The notes below the pieces were generated by a model, which saw only the letters and a list, made by a program, of their open reading frames with translations, made no database searches and was not told where the DNA came from. A program made the translations under genes and the position numbers. This document shows, piece after piece, positions 8,905-18,415 of a stretch of DNA of 64,000 nt (positions are counted from its first letter, which is position 1; the number at the start of each line of letters is the position of its first letter). Source of the stretch: Bordetella genomosp. 12 (GTDB lineage: Bacteria; Pseudomonadota; Gammaproteobacteria; Burkholderiales; Burkholderiaceae_B); contig NZ_NEVU01000002.1 in NCBI RefSeq assembly GCF_002261355.1, positions 992,001 to 1,056,000 on the forward strand, written 5' to 3'.

Positions 8905-9849
8905 ATGTACCGCATCGTTTTCACCCGGATCGGACAGGCTTTGCCGGTGATGCTCATCGTGGCGGTCCTCACTTTTTTCCTGATGCATATGCTGCCGGGA
9001 GATCCGGCGGTCATCATCGCGGGAGATCAGGCGGGGCCGGACGCCATCGCCGCGGTCCGTCACAGCCTGGGGCTGGACCGGCCGTTGCTGGATCAATTGT
9101 GGTTATGGCTGACTCATCTGGCTCAGGGTAATTTCGGCGAGTCTCTGATTCTGAATCAGCCGGTGCTCCAAGCGGTGGCCGAGCGTTTGCCGGTGACCTT
9201 GTCGCTCGCCACAGTCGCTTTCGCGATCACGCTCCCGGTTGGGATAGGGATGGGGATGATTGCCGCTTACTGGCGCAACTCCTGGTTGGATTCGGCAGTG
9301 ATGGGGTTCGCGCTGATCGGCGTATCCGTTCCGAGCTTTTGGATAGGGACTCTGTCGGTCATCCTGTTCAGCGTGAACCTGGGTTGGCTGCCATCGGCCG
9401 GCTACGTGCCAATCGAGGATGGTTTCTGGGAGTGGCTCGGCGCATTGATTCAACCCGCGGTTGTGCTTGCCTTGTTTCAGATAGGGTTCATGGCGAGGAT
9501 GACAAGGTCTGAGATGCTTGAAATCCTGGACCAGGATTATGTTCGCACGGCGCGCGCCAAAGGGGTCTCGGAGTTCCTGACCGTCAGCAAGCACGCGTTC
9601 CGTAATACGCTGGTTTCCGTGGTGACGGTTGGTGGATACATACTGAGCCTTTTGATAGGCGGATCGGTCGTGGTGGAGCAAGTGTTTGCGCTGCCCGGAA
9701 TCGGCAGACTCCTGGTGCAGGCCATCATGGCGCGCGACTATCCCACCGTACAGGGCACGATGTTGCTGCTGGGGTTCGCCTTCGTACTTATCAACGTGTT
9801 GATCGATGTGGTCTACACCTTTCTCGACCCACGAGTGCGTTATGACTGA
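8905..9849 (+). CDS. ABC transporter permease, DppB/OppB type
   Basis: This 314-residue integral membrane protein starts with the typical [19 protein letters not shown] helix and the LPGDPAVII motif. Several hydrophobic segments follow, as does the EAA-type loop [12 protein letters not shown] that contacts the ATPase. It lies 9 bases downstream of the binding-protein gene. Its last 8 bases overlap the start of the second permease gene, indicating translational coupling. It forms a heterodimeric channel with the DppC-like subunit. Confidence 0.92.
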   Translation: MYRIVFTRIGQALPVMLIVAVLTFFLMHMLPGDPAVIIAGDQAGPDAIAAVRHSLGLDRPLLDQLWLWLTHLAQGNFGESLILNQPVLQAVAERLPVTLSLATVAFAITLPVGIGMGMIAAYWRNSWLDSAVMGFALIGVSVPSFWIGTLSVILFSVNLGWLPSAGYVPIEDGFWEWLGALIQPAVVLALFQIGFMARMTRSEMLEILDQDYVRTARAKGVSEFLTVSKHAFRNTLVSVVTVGGYILSLLIGGSVVVEQVFALPGIGRLLVQAIMARDYPTVQGTMLLLGFAFVLINVLIDVVYTFLDPRVRYD

Positions 9850-10735
9850 GACCGTCGCCCACATTGCGGCCCCGGCGGAGTCACCCGCCACCCATTCCAG
9901 GACACTGGTGCTCAAACGGCTGTGGCGACACCGGTCTTTCCGGCTGGGAGCCATTGTGCTGTGGCTTATCGTAATGGCCGCGGTCTGTGCGCCCTTCCTG
10001 ACAAAGGGGGATCCCATGGCCATGCAGATCGCCAATCGATTTCATCCGCCTTCTTGGGAGTACCCTTTCGGAGCGGATCAGTACGGACGGGATGTGTTTA
10101 CCCGTGTGCTCTACGGTGCGCGTCTGTCGCTCTGGATTGGCTTTACGGTGTCCATTCTTGCCGCCATCGGCGGCGCAGTGATCGGTATGGCGGCGGGCTA
10201 CTTCAGCTGGCTGGATTCCCTGCTCATGCGATTCATGGACGCGTTGCTGGCATTCCCGGCCATCCTGCTTGCCATAGGCATCAATGCGGTGCTTGGGCCC
10301 CAAATCCATAGCGTCATCATTGCTCTAGCCAGTGCTTACATCCCGCGCACCGCGCGCATCGTTCGCGCGTCGGTGCTGGTGATCAGGCGTCTCGATTATG
10401 TTGACGCTGCACGCATCAGCGGGGCAGGCGCCTGGCGCATTCTTACGCGTCATATATTTCCCAATACGATGGCGCCGTTGCTGGTATCGCTGACCTTCAT
10501 TTTTGCCTACGCGATTCTGGCTGAAGCCACCTTGAGCTTTCTCGGGATCGGCCCTCCGCCGCCCATGCCGAGCTGGGGCAACATTATCTCCGAAGGACGG
10601 GATTACGCGGTCGAGGCCTGGTGGATCATGCTCTTCCCAGGGTTGGCGATCAGTCTCTCAGCGCTTGCCATCAATCTGTTGGGTGATGGATTACGCGATG
10701 TCCTGGATCCGAGGCTGAAAGTGGAGGGCAATTGA
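9842..10735 (+). CDS. ABC transporter permease, DppC/OppC type
   Basis: This 297-residue permease has the family N-terminal cytosolic stretch, an [20 protein letters not shown] first helix and the [20 protein letters not shown] motif. It ends with the transport-domain loop [17 protein letters not shown] chose ATG 9842, which overlaps the preceding permease gene by 8 bases; an in-frame upstream TTG lies inside that gene. Its TGA overlaps the ATG of the first ATPase gene by one base. Confidence 0.92.
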   Translation: MTETVAHIAAPAESPATHSRTLVLKRLWRHRSFRLGAIVLWLIVMAAVCAPFLTKGDPMAMQIANRFHPPSWEYPFGADQYGRDVFTRVLYGARLSLWIGFTVSILAAIGGAVIGMAAGYFSWLDSLLMRFMDALLAFPAILLAIGINAVLGPQIHSVIIALASAYIPRTARIVRASVLVIRRLDYVDAARISGAGAWRILTRHIFPNTMAPLLVSLTFIFAYAILAEATLSFLGIGPPPPMPSWGNIISEGRDYAVEAWWIMLFPGLAISLSALAINLLGDGLRDVLDPRLKVEGN

Positions 10736-11718
10736 TGAGCCTGCTGGAAGTCGATAACCTCAGCGTGGATTTTCGTGGTGACACGGGCTGGACGCGCGCT
10801 GTCAGCAACGTTAGCTTTTCTCTGGAGGCCAATACCTCATTGGGTATCGTGGGCGAGTCAGGAAGCGGCAAGAGTGTGTGTGCGCTGTCGATTCTGCGCT
10901 TGCACCATCGGCGCATGTCCCGGATGCCCGAGGCCAGCATCCGTTTTGACGGCAGCGATCTTCTGGGTATGGGTGAGAGGGAGTTGAGGCGCGTGCGCGG
11001 CGCAGATATTGCGATGATCTTTCAGGATCCCATGAGCTCGCTCAATCCTGTGCTGACCATCGCTGATCAGATAGGCGAGACCTTGCGGATTCATCAGGGT
11101 CTGGACAGACAGGCAGCTCGCCGCCGGGCGGTTGAGCTGCTGGATTTGGTCCGGATACCCGACGCGGCCCGGCGGGTGGACGAGTATCCCCATCGATTGT
11201 CAGGAGGCATGCGGCAGAGGGTAATGATTGCGATGGCCATCGCCTGTAGGCCACGGTTGCTGATCGCCGACGAGCCGACCACCGCGCTGGATGTCACGAT
11301 TCAGGCGCAAATCATGCAGCTCCTGCGTGAACTGCAGGCTGAAATCGGTATGTCGGTGATTCTGATATCGCATGACCTCGGGTTGGTGGCGGAGTTTGCG
11401 CAGCGCGTCATCGTCATGTACGCCGGGCATATCGTGGAGCAGGCCGATGCTGCCGACATGTTCGAACGTCCGTTGCATCCTTATACGGAAGGTTTGTTGC
11501 GCGCGATTCCCAGGCTCGATAGCGTACCGGGTCGGCTGCCGGCCATCCCCGGCAACATTCCAGCACCCGGAAACTGGCCCAAGGGTTGCCGCTTCGGTCC
11601 ACGCTGCGGGTTGGCTCGGCCGGCCTGCCTGGCGCGTGCGGTTCCACTCGAAACCGTGCAGGGACACCGGCTGTTGCGCTGTCCGCCGCGGCGCCTAAGC
11701 CTGGAGGCGACCCCATGA
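10735..11718 (+). CDS. ABC transporter ATP-binding protein, DppD/OppD type
   Basis: This 327-residue ATPase has a Walker A motif GESGSGKSV at about residues 38-46. The Q-loop is in IFQDPMSSLNP, the signature LSGGMRQRVMIAMA, the Walker B LLIADEPTTALDV and the H-loop ISHDLGLVAE. The C-terminal oligopeptide-transporter extension is present, with the Cys-rich pattern CRFGPRCGLARPAC that can bind an Fe-S cluster in relatives. The ATG at 10735 overlaps the upstream stop. It works with the second ATPase to energise the importer. Confidence 0.93.
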   Translation: MSLLEVDNLSVDFRGDTGWTRAVSNVSFSLEANTSLGIVGESGSGKSVCALSILRLHHRRMSRMPEASIRFDGSDLLGMGERELRRVRGADIAMIFQDPMSSLNPVLTIADQIGETLRIHQGLDRQAARRRAVELLDLVRIPDAARRVDEYPHRLSGGMRQRVMIAMAIACRPRLLIADEPTTALDVTIQAQIMQLLRELQAEIGMSVILISHDLGLVAEFAQRVIVMYAGHIVEQADAADMFERPLHPYTEGLLRAIPRLDSVPGRLPAIPGNIPAPGNWPKGCRFGPRCGLARPACLARAVPLETVQGHRLLRCPPRRLSLEATP

Positions 11719-12689
11719 GCGAAATCGTACGTGTGCGCGGGCTGACACGGGACTTCAAACTGGGTCGCGCTGCGGGCAATGCCGTCCTTCGGGCGGTCAA
11801 TGATGTCAATTTTGACATCGGCTTGGGCGAAACATTGGGGTTGGTCGGCGAGTCCGGGTCCGGTAAATCGACCATCGGCCGGATGATGATAGGGCTGCTT
11901 GCGCCGTCACAAGGCGAGATATGCCTGTTCGGGGAGTCGATTACGGGTCTGGACGGCAAGAAGAAACTGGAACGAGTGCGGCGCCGCCTGCAGTTCGTTT
12001 TTCAGGATCCCTATTCTTCGCTGAACCCGCGCATGCGCGTAGGTGATGCCGTGGCCGAACCCATCGATATCGCGCTGAAACTCGGCTCGAGGGAGCGTCA
12101 GGAGCGCATTGCCGAGTTGTTCGAGATGGTGGGGCTACCCCCCTCTTTTGCGTCTCGATTCCCCCACGAGTTTTCGGGAGGGCAGCGGCAGCGCATCGTC
12201 ATCGCCCGCGCCTTGGCTTTGAATCCGGAATTCGTGGTGTGTGACGAAGCTGTGGCCTCGCTCGATGTATCCATGCAGGCCCAGATCGTCAATCTGTTGA
12301 TGGATTTGCAAGAGAAGTTGGGCTTGAGCTATCTGTTCATCGCCCATGATTTGGCCGTCGTGCGGGCGATCGCGCAGCGCGTGGCAGTGCTGTATGCCGG
12401 AGAGGTGGTGGAGGTGGGCAAGCGCGAAGGGCTGTATTCCCGCCCGCGTCATCCCTACACGCAGGCCTTGCTCAAAGCGGTGCCAAGGCCAGAAGTCGGG
12501 CGACCTCGCCCGCCGCCCATCAAGGGCGAACTCTTGAGCGTGCTCAATCGGCCCAAAGGGTGCAGTCTCAGCCCACGCTGCGCCTACGCCACAGGACGCT
12601 GCCACGAAGAAAAACCGCAGTTGCGGGATGTCGAGCCCGGGTGGATGGTGGCATGCCATCACCACGAGACGATCGAAGGCCGTGGCTGA
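11715..12689 (+). CDS. ABC transporter ATP-binding protein, DppF/OppF type
   Basis: This 324-residue ATPase has a Walker A GESGSGKST, Q-loop FQDPYSSLNPRMRV, signature FSGGQRQRIVIARAL, Walker B VVCDEAVASLDVSMQ and H-loop IAHDLAVVRA. The short C-terminal oligo_HPY tail contains CSLSPRCAYATGRC. The ATG at 11715 overlaps the previous stop by four bases, while the frame extends upstream only as read-through of the previous gene. In Walker B, Glu-Ala replaces the more usual Glu-Pro, a common variant in DppF. Confidence 0.93.
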   Translation: MSEIVRVRGLTRDFKLGRAAGNAVLRAVNDVNFDIGLGETLGLVGESGSGKSTIGRMMIGLLAPSQGEICLFGESITGLDGKKKLERVRRRLQFVFQDPYSSLNPRMRVGDAVAEPIDIALKLGSRERQERIAELFEMVGLPPSFASRFPHEFSGGQRQRIVIARALALNPEFVVCDEAVASLDVSMQAQIVNLLMDLQEKLGLSYLFIAHDLAVVRAIAQRVAVLYAGEVVEVGKREGLYSRPRHPYTQALLKAVPRPEVGRPRPPPIKGELLSVLNRPKGCSLSPRCAYATGRCHEEKPQLRDVEPGWMVACHHHETIEGRG

Positions 12690-12714
12690 ACATTCAAACC
12701 AAGGAAGTTTCCCG

Positions 12715-14388
12715 ATGCCCCGCAACCGCCCAGAGTTTGGCCCGCATAATCAGCGGGCCCGTACGACCAGTGTCATGCATCCCGATCAAGGCCTGCATTT
12801 GTCGCATTGGTACGAGGCGCCCCGCGAAGATCCAACTCAGGCGGAAGTCTATGTCTACACCGATGATCTCTCGTATGCGCCCGGCGATACGGTAGTCTTC
12901 AGAGCGTCGAGCAACGCGGCTCACTTCAGTCTGGAAGTCTGGCGTGATGGCGTGGAGGCTGTTTGCGTCCATGCCGCCGATAACATAGCTGGCCAGTTCG
13001 TACCCATGCCGGCGCAAGCCTACCGCCAGGGGTGTGCGTGGCCCGAAGCCCATCGCTGGACGATTCCGGAAGATGCGGTCAGTGGTTTCTATCGCGTGGC
13101 TTCGTGGTGCCAGCGGCCTGACGGGTCCCGGTTCTTGCAGCATCATTTCTTTGTCCTGCGGCCCCCCATTGGTCAAGCCAAAGCATCGGGACGGTTCTTG
13201 CTTTTGTTGTCGACCTCGACATGGACGGCTTATAACGATTGGGGGGGAGCAAACGCCTACGACGGCATAGACGGCCCGAATGGGTGTGACTTTTCACCGG
13301 TCTTAAGTGTGCAACGTCCCTGGACCCGTGGCTTGGTGTGGTTGCCGCCCGGCGCGCCGCGCCTGTGTGACCCGGTGCCACGCGAACCCTGGGAAGCTCC
13401 GCGCTATCCGACCAAGGAGTGGGCCTATACGAATGGCTATGCCCAGTATTACGCTTCTTCCGGCTGGGCGCAGTTCGAGCGGCATTTCGTGATCTGGGCC
13501 GAGCGTGAGGGTTATCACTTCGACATGATGACTCAAACCGACCTGCATTACCGTCCGGAATTGCTTGAGGCGTACGGCACGGTGGTTATCGCCGGCCACG
13601 ATGAGTACTGGACGCGCCAGATGCGCGAAAGCATCGACGGTTTCGTTGAACGTGGCGGGGCGGTGGCGCGCTTTGGCGGGAATTTTATGTGGCAGATCCG
13701 CCTGGAGGACGAAGGCAGACGCCAGGTTTGCTACAAAGCGCGCGCCAAGGATGAGGACCCGGTACGGGGAGGCTGCGACCACGCCTATCTCACCGGGGCC
13801 TGGGAGGAGCAGGCCGTCAACTGGCCCGGCGCAACGACTTTTGGCGTCAATGGTATGCGAGGTGTTTACTCGTCTTGGGGCGGATTTGCCCCGCGTGCGA
13901 GCCGGGGCTTTACCATCTACCGCCCGCAGCATTGGGCGTTTCACGGTCTTGACGTGCACTATGGTGATGTCATGGGCGCTCAGGCCGGTATATTCGCCTA
14001 TGAAGTCGATGGTTTGGAATATACGTTCCGCCATGGCCTGCCGTACCCCACACACGAGGACGGAGCGCCGGAGAATACGCAGATCCTGGCGATGTCACCG
14101 GCTCTGTACGGTGAAGAAATGCATGATGGCGAAGGTTTTCGCTACTATCTCAAAGATGGTGGACTGGCCCGCAAGGCCGAGGCGCTCAGCGGAGATTCCA
14201 GCCCCGAGTCCATCGCACGACATCAATACGGTTCGGGCATGATGGTGTCGTTTACTCGTGGTCGTGGTGAGGTGTTCACCGCTGGAAGCTGCGAATGGGT
14301 CATGGGGCTGACCCGCAACTGTTACTACACCCAAGGTGTCACACGTAATGTGCTGGCACGTTTTCTCGCGCGGCAAACATCCGTGTAG
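12715..14388 (+). CDS. N,N-dimethylformamidase large-subunit-like protein
   Basis: This 557-residue protein resembles the C-terminal part of the beta (large) subunit of N,N-dimethylformamidase, an iron-dependent amidohydrolase. Visible family segments are LLLLSTSTWTAYNDWGG, YHFDMMTQTDLHY (Tyr267), VIAGHDEYWTRQM (Tyr298) and GGAVARFGGNFMWQI. Tyrosines and a carboxylate coordinate the iron in the Paracoccus enzyme, and Tyr298 is a good candidate, though I could not align it. It is shorter than the classical large subunit and there is no small-subunit gene beside it. ATG 12715 has AAGGAAG 8 bases upstream, while the longer frame starts inside the ATPase gene. It closes the operon and likely hydrolyses an amide after import. 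Confidence 0.78.
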   Translation: MPRNRPEFGPHNQRARTTSVMHPDQGLHLSHWYEAPREDPTQAEVYVYTDDLSYAPGDTVVFRASSNAAHFSLEVWRDGVEAVCVHAADNIAGQFVPMPAQAYRQGCAWPEAHRWTIPEDAVSGFYRVASWCQRPDGSRFLQHHFFVLRPPIGQAKASGRFLLLLSTSTWTAYNDWGGANAYDGIDGPNGCDFSPVLSVQRPWTRGLVWLPPGAPRLCDPVPREPWEAPRYPTKEWAYTNGYAQYYASSGWAQFERHFVIWAEREGYHFDMMTQTDLHYRPELLEAYGTVVIAGHDEYWTRQMRESIDGFVERGGAVARFGGNFMWQIRLEDEGRRQVCYKARAKDEDPVRGGCDHAYLTGAWEEQAVNWPGATTFGVNGMRGVYSSWGGFAPRASRGFTIYRPQHWAFHGLDVHYGDVMGAQAGIFAYEVDGLEYTFRHGLPYPTHEDGAPENTQILAMSPALYGEEMHDGEGFRYYLKDGGLARKAEALSGDSSPESIARHQYGSGMMVSFTRGRGEVFTAGSCEWVMGLTRNCYYTQGVTRNVLARFLARQTSV

Positions 14389-14393
14389 CGGGC

Positions 14394-14418
14394 TGGCCAG
14401 GCTTGCCGCGCCTGGCCA
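14394..14418. terminator. Hairpin between convergent amidase and Bug genes
   Basis: Perfect 8-base arms TGGCCAGG and CCTGGCCA flank a 9-base loop, just after the plus-strand amidase stop and before the minus-strand Bug stop. There is no strong T run, so it may work as a bidirectional structure rather than a classical intrinsic terminator. Confidence 0.45.
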
Positions 14419-14435
14419 CATAACCGTGCGCTGCC

Positions 14436-15407
14436 TCAATTGGCCGTGAGGCCTGCCTGTTTGACGACATCGGCCCAGTGGGCGAGATCTTTTTTCAGCG
14501 TGGCACCCACGACCTCGGGGGGTTGATAGCTCGCGTAGCTGCCCTGTTTGGTGATCTGCTCCTGGAACGCGGGCGAGGTCACGACGGTCTGCATGGCTTT
14601 GGAGAGTTTCTGCACGACGTCGGGCGGCATGTTGGCCGGGCCGAACAGCGAGAACCAGGCCTCGAGCTGGAAGTCGGGCAGGCCCGCTTCGGCGGTGGTC
14701 GGCACGTCGGGCAGCATGGGATGACGGCGGGCGCTGGTGATGGCCAGGCCGCGCAATTGGCCGGCCTGGATCTGGCCGATGACGGTCGGCGGGGTGGTGA
14801 TCAGCAGCTGGACTCTATTGGCCAGCAGGTCCTGCATGGCGGGCGCCGCGCCGTTGTAGGGCACGTGGGTCATGTGGGCCTTGGTGAGCAGTTTGAATTG
14901 TTCGGTACCCAGGTGCTGGATGGATCCCGTGCCGGAAGAGGCGTAGTTGAGATTGGCGTCGGGCTTTTGCGCCAGGGCGATGAATTCGCGCAGATCCTTG
15001 GCGGGCGAGGATTTCGGTACGGTGATCACGTGCGGCCCGCGCGTGACTTCGGCGATGGGCGTGAAGCTCTTGATGGGGTCCCAGGGCAGATTCTGGGTCA
15101 GCGCGGGGTTGCCGGCATGGAAGCCCTCATAGGAGAACAACAGGGTGTAGCCATCCGGTTTGGCGCGCGCGACATGGCCATAGGCGATGTTGCCGCTGCC
15201 ACCGGGTTTGTTCTCGACGATAACGGGCTGGCCCAGTACGTCCTTCAGATGCTGCGCCAGCGCGCGGCCGGCGATGTCCATGGCGCCGCCGGCGGCCACG
15301 GGCACCACGATGCTGACGGGGTGGTTGGGGTAGTCCTGGGCGGCGTGGCTTGCGCAGGTCAACAGGCTGGCCGCGCAGGCCAGGGCAAAGGTCCAGCGAC
15401 GGGTCAT
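14436..15407 (-). CDS. Bug/TctC-family tripartite tricarboxylate receptor
   Basis: This 323-residue periplasmic solute receptor has a signal peptide (MTRRWTFALACAASLLTCASHAAQ). The Bug signature is YPNHPVSIVVPVAAGGAMDIAGRALA, followed by VIVENKPGGSGNIAYGHVAR. I chose ATG 15407 because GGAGGAAG lies just upstream and the signal peptide starts there. No TctA/TctB membrane genes are adjacent, as is usual for orphan Bug proteins in Bordetella. It converges on the amidase gene and lies next to a LysR gene on the same strand. Its carboxylate ligand is unknown. Confidence 0.9.
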   Translation of the reverse strand: MTRRWTFALACAASLLTCASHAAQDYPNHPVSIVVPVAAGGAMDIAGRALAQHLKDVLGQPVIVENKPGGSGNIAYGHVARAKPDGYTLLFSYEGFHAGNPALTQNLPWDPIKSFTPIAEVTRGPHVITVPKSSPAKDLREFIALAQKPDANLNYASSGTGSIQHLGTEQFKLLTKAHMTHVPYNGAAPAMQDLLANRVQLLITTPPTVIGQIQAGQLRGLAITSARRHPMLPDVPTTAEAGLPDFQLEAWFSLFGPANMPPDVVQKLSKAMQTVVTSPAFQEQITKQGSYASYQPPEVVGATLKKDLAHWADVVKQAGLTAN

Positions 15408-15562
15408 AGTCTTCCTCCTGGGTGCGCGTCTGGGCGCGCTGTGTCGATGCGCCATGTTGAATGCACGGCGCCTTGCGACACATTATTGGCCGCGCCACGG
15501 CTTCGCACCGATGGTCCCGCGCTTGTATCAGCTATGCTTTTTTGTACTAGGACGCGCCAGGT

Positions 15563-16486
15563 TCAGGCCAGCGCGATGCCCAGATCCCGCTCGCTGGCGG
15601 CCAGCGCGTCGCGCAGGGTGGGGGCCAGGGCTTCGGCGACCGTGCGTGCGGCGCGGGTCAGCGGACGCGATACCGACGTGGCGACCATGAGGCGCGTGGC
15701 CAACTGCGGCGCGCCCAGCGCGGTGGCGTGCAGCCGGCCGTCACGCAGCTCCTCGGCCACGGCCGGCAAGGCCAGAACCGTATGGGCGGCCCCGGTGACC
15801 GCCACGGCTTTCATGAGACTTAGGTCGTCGAGTTCATAGTCGACCCGCAGCGTGACCCGGGCTTTGGCCGCGGCGGCTTCCAGCGTGCGGCGCAGACCAT
15901 GCGTGGCGCTGGGCAAAGCCAAAGGCAGTTGCGCCAGGGTCGCGATGTCCACCGGACGCGGTCCGGACGGGGGAAGGGCGGATATCAGGAACAGCCGGGC
16001 TTCGCCGAGAAAGTCCACGCCGATATGGCGGGAGCGGCGGGCATCGTGCAGGATGGCGATATCCAGCCTGCCGTCGACCAGCCATTCGTGGACATAGCCG
16101 CTGTAACCGGACAGGAAGTTCAGGCGCAGGCCGGGATGGCGTGCGCGCAGGCGTTCGATCAGCGGCAGACCCAGCAAGGACAGTATCGTCGGCGTGATGC
16201 CGATGCGGACCAGCCCCGAGATGGGACGCTCGCTGTCGCCCAGCCCGGTCATGGCCGAACTCAGCTCCCGCATGAGCGGCAAAATGCGTTGGCGGAAGGC
16301 TTCGCCCTCCGGCGTGAGCGAGACGCCGCGTCCGTGACGGTAAAAGAGGCGGGCGCCGCAGCTTTCTTCCAGACGCTGCACCTGACGGCCCAGGGCCGGC
16401 TGGGCGACGCCGATCACGCTGGCCGCGCGGGAAAAACTGCCGTGTTCGGCCACACTGAGAAAGTACTCAAGCCGCTTGAAATCCAT
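15563..16486 (-). CDS. LysR-family transcriptional regulator
   Basis: This 307-residue regulator starts MDFKRLEYFLSVAEHGSFSRAA, followed by IGVAQPALGRQVQRLEE. An effector domain starts near VRIGITPTILSLLGLPL. The start at 16486 is set by the family N-terminus; upstream codons show no similarity. It is divergent from the TPP-enzyme gene at 16646, with 159 bases between the starts. It may regulate that gene and the downstream Bug receptor. Confidence 0.9.
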   Translation of the reverse strand: MDFKRLEYFLSVAEHGSFSRAASVIGVAQPALGRQVQRLEESCGARLFYRHGRGVSLTPEGEAFRQRILPLMRELSSAMTGLGDSERPISGLVRIGITPTILSLLGLPLIERLRARHPGLRLNFLSGYSGYVHEWLVDGRLDIAILHDARRSRHIGVDFLGEARLFLISALPPSGPRPVDIATLAQLPLALPSATHGLRRTLEAAAAKARVTLRVDYELDDLSLMKAVAVTGAAHTVLALPAVAEELRDGRLHATALGAPQLATRLMVATSVSRPLTRAARTVAEALAPTLRDALAASERDLGIALA

Positions 16487-16645
16487 GCCTATTCCTTGGC
16501 TGGCGGGTCCATGACGCCGATGATGCCTGGATTTCGGCTGGCAAGCCATGCCTGCCCGGCATAGCTGATAACGGCGCGGGGATATTGAAGCCGGCCCGGG
16601 GCCGAGCCCAGAATGCGGGCGATACCTTTTGCGCAGCCCGCCACC

Positions 16646-18265
16646 ATGTCACAGACTTCTTCGCACGCTTTGCTCAACGTTCTGGCCGCCAATGGCGTGG
16701 ACCGGGTCTTCCTCGTCCCGGGCGAGAGCTATCTCGGCATTCTCGATGCCCTGGTGGATTTTCCGCAGATCGATACGGTCACCTGCCGTCATGAGGGCGG
16801 GGCGGGCTACATGGCCGTGGCCGATGGGCGGCTGGCTGGCCGTCCTGGCGTGGCCCTGGTCAGCCGCGGACCGGGGATGAGCAATGCGGCCATTGCCGTT
16901 CACACCGCGCAGCAGGATGCGGTGCCCCTCATCATGATCGTGGGCCAGGTGGCCAAGAAAGATCTGCGGCGAGAGGCTTTTCAGGAAATCGACTACCAGA
17001 AGATGTTCGGCAGTATCGCGAAATGGGTGTTCGAGCCGACCGAACCCGGCCAGTTGGCCGAGGCGGCTTTCAAAGCGGTCCGCCTGGCGACGACCGGCAC
17101 ACCGGGCCCGGTGGTGCTGGTCATTCCCGAAGACATCCAGCAGCAAGAGACCGAACAGCCCGAGTGGCAGGCGCGCGGCCATGCGGCAACCTTGCCCGAT
17201 GCGCGCACGATGGACGATCTGGCGCACGCGTTGCAGCGCGCGCAGCGGCCCTTGGTGATTGCCGGCGGTACGTTGGAGCAGGGGGAGGGACGCGCGGCAT
17301 TGTTGGCCCTGGCTCAGGCCTGGGCGCTGCCGGTGGCGGTGTCGTTCCGGCGGCACGATGTCTTTCCCAATACGCATCCGCAGTACGTGGGTGAGTTGGG
17401 CCTGGCCAATCCCGCCGCCCAGATCGCCGCTTTCGAGGAGGCGGATTTCATTCTGGCGCTGGGCACGCGCCTGGGCGACATTCCCACGCAGGGCTATGCC
17501 TTCCCGGCGTTGCCGCAACCGCGGCAGGTACTGGCGCACTGCTATCCCGATCCGCATATCGTGGGGTTGAACCACGCCGCCGATTACGGGCTGGTCTGCA
17601 GCCCCGAGGCCCTGGCGCAAGCGCTGGCGTTGCGCGCCGGCCCGGCCGCGCCCGAGCGTCAGGCGTGGATCGCGCGCCTGCGGGCGCTGCACGAAGCCCG
17701 CGCGGCCTGGCCCCAGCGCACGCCCCAGGATGGGGTGGACTTCGCGGCCGTGGTGCACAGTGTGGCGCGGCAGGCGCCCGCCGACCTTGCCGTCTGCCTG
17801 GACGCGGGCACCTTCGCCGCCCCGGTGTACCGGCACTTCCCGTTTGTCTATCCGCAGCGGTTAATGTCGCCCATCGCCGGCGCAATGGGCTACGGCGTGC
17901 CGTCGGCCATCGCCACCGCGCTGCGCGGGCAGCGCGCGGTCTGCATGGTGGGCGATGGCGGGCTGCTGATGACGGGCAACGAAATGATCTTGGCGGTGGA
18001 GCGCCGCCTGCCTATCCTGTTTATCGTGTCGAACAATGGCAGTTATGCGTCCATCCGCATTCACCAGGAGCGCCACTATCCCGGGCGCGTCAGCGGCACC
18101 GCCCTGAACAACCCTGACTTCCTCGCTTTGGCGCGCGCCTACGGCATGCCCGCGCAACGTATTACCGAGGCCGCGCAGATCGATGAGGCGATCGCCCGGG
18201 GCCTGGCAGCGCCGGGACCGGTGTTCATCGAGGTCGCCAGCAGCCTGGGCAGTGTATTGCCCTGA
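16646..18265 (+). CDS. Thiamine pyrophosphate-dependent enzyme, acetolactate synthase/decarboxylase-like
   Basis: This 539-residue TPP enzyme has three domains in the order Pyr-(central FAD/NAD-like fold)-PP. The catalytic Glu is about residue 50 in TVTCRHEGGAGYMA. The central domain contains RPLVIAGGTLEQGEG. The TPP motif is GDGGLLMTGNE, closed by IVSNNGSYAS. It is not the biosynthetic IlvB, because it lacks a nearby small subunit and an FAD-type signature. Relatives act as benzoylformate-, oxalyl- or sulfoacetaldehyde-type lyases. I chose ATG 16646 as the family start; the frame is open 11 codons upstream. A divergent LysR gene is the likely regulator. Confidence 0.85.
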   Translation: MSQTSSHALLNVLAANGVDRVFLVPGESYLGILDALVDFPQIDTVTCRHEGGAGYMAVADGRLAGRPGVALVSRGPGMSNAAIAVHTAQQDAVPLIMIVGQVAKKDLRREAFQEIDYQKMFGSIAKWVFEPTEPGQLAEAAFKAVRLATTGTPGPVVLVIPEDIQQQETEQPEWQARGHAATLPDARTMDDLAHALQRAQRPLVIAGGTLEQGEGRAALLALAQAWALPVAVSFRRHDVFPNTHPQYVGELGLANPAAQIAAFEEADFILALGTRLGDIPTQGYAFPALPQPRQVLAHCYPDPHIVGLNHAADYGLVCSPEALAQALALRAGPAAPERQAWIARLRALHEARAAWPQRTPQDGVDFAAVVHSVARQAPADLAVCLDAGTFAAPVYRHFPFVYPQRLMSPIAGAMGYGVPSAIATALRGQRAVCMVGDGGLLMTGNEMILAVERRLPILFIVSNNGSYASIRIHQERHYPGRVSGTALNNPDFLALARAYGMPAQRITEAAQIDEAIARGLAAPGPVFIEVASSLGSVLP

Positions 18266-18333
18266 GGCCGCCCGGCCTCGCGATGGCGCCCGCCGGGCCA
18301 TTGCTGAAAAAATCCTGATGGATCGATCGGGAA

Positions 18334-18413
18334 TTCTCTTCTTTGCTTAACGGGCCTTTCACGTTGCGCCGCCACGATGTGGTCAGCGTGAAAACCCTGA
18401 CTAAAGAAGAGAA
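18334..18413 (+). promoter_or_regulatory. Nested inverted repeats in the leader, sequestering a ribosome-binding site
   Basis: An 11-base perfect inverted repeat (TTCTCTTCTTT at 18334-18344, AAAGAAGAGAA at 18403-18413) encloses a second perfect 7-base pair (TTTCACG at 18357-18363, CGTGAAA at 18387-18393). Inside these is a CCAC/GTGG stem at 18372-18382. The right outer arm covers the purine-rich ribosome-binding site of the gene starting at 18416. In RNA this would fold into one long interrupted stem that hides the translation start. Confidence 0.55.
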
Positions 18414-18415
18414 AC

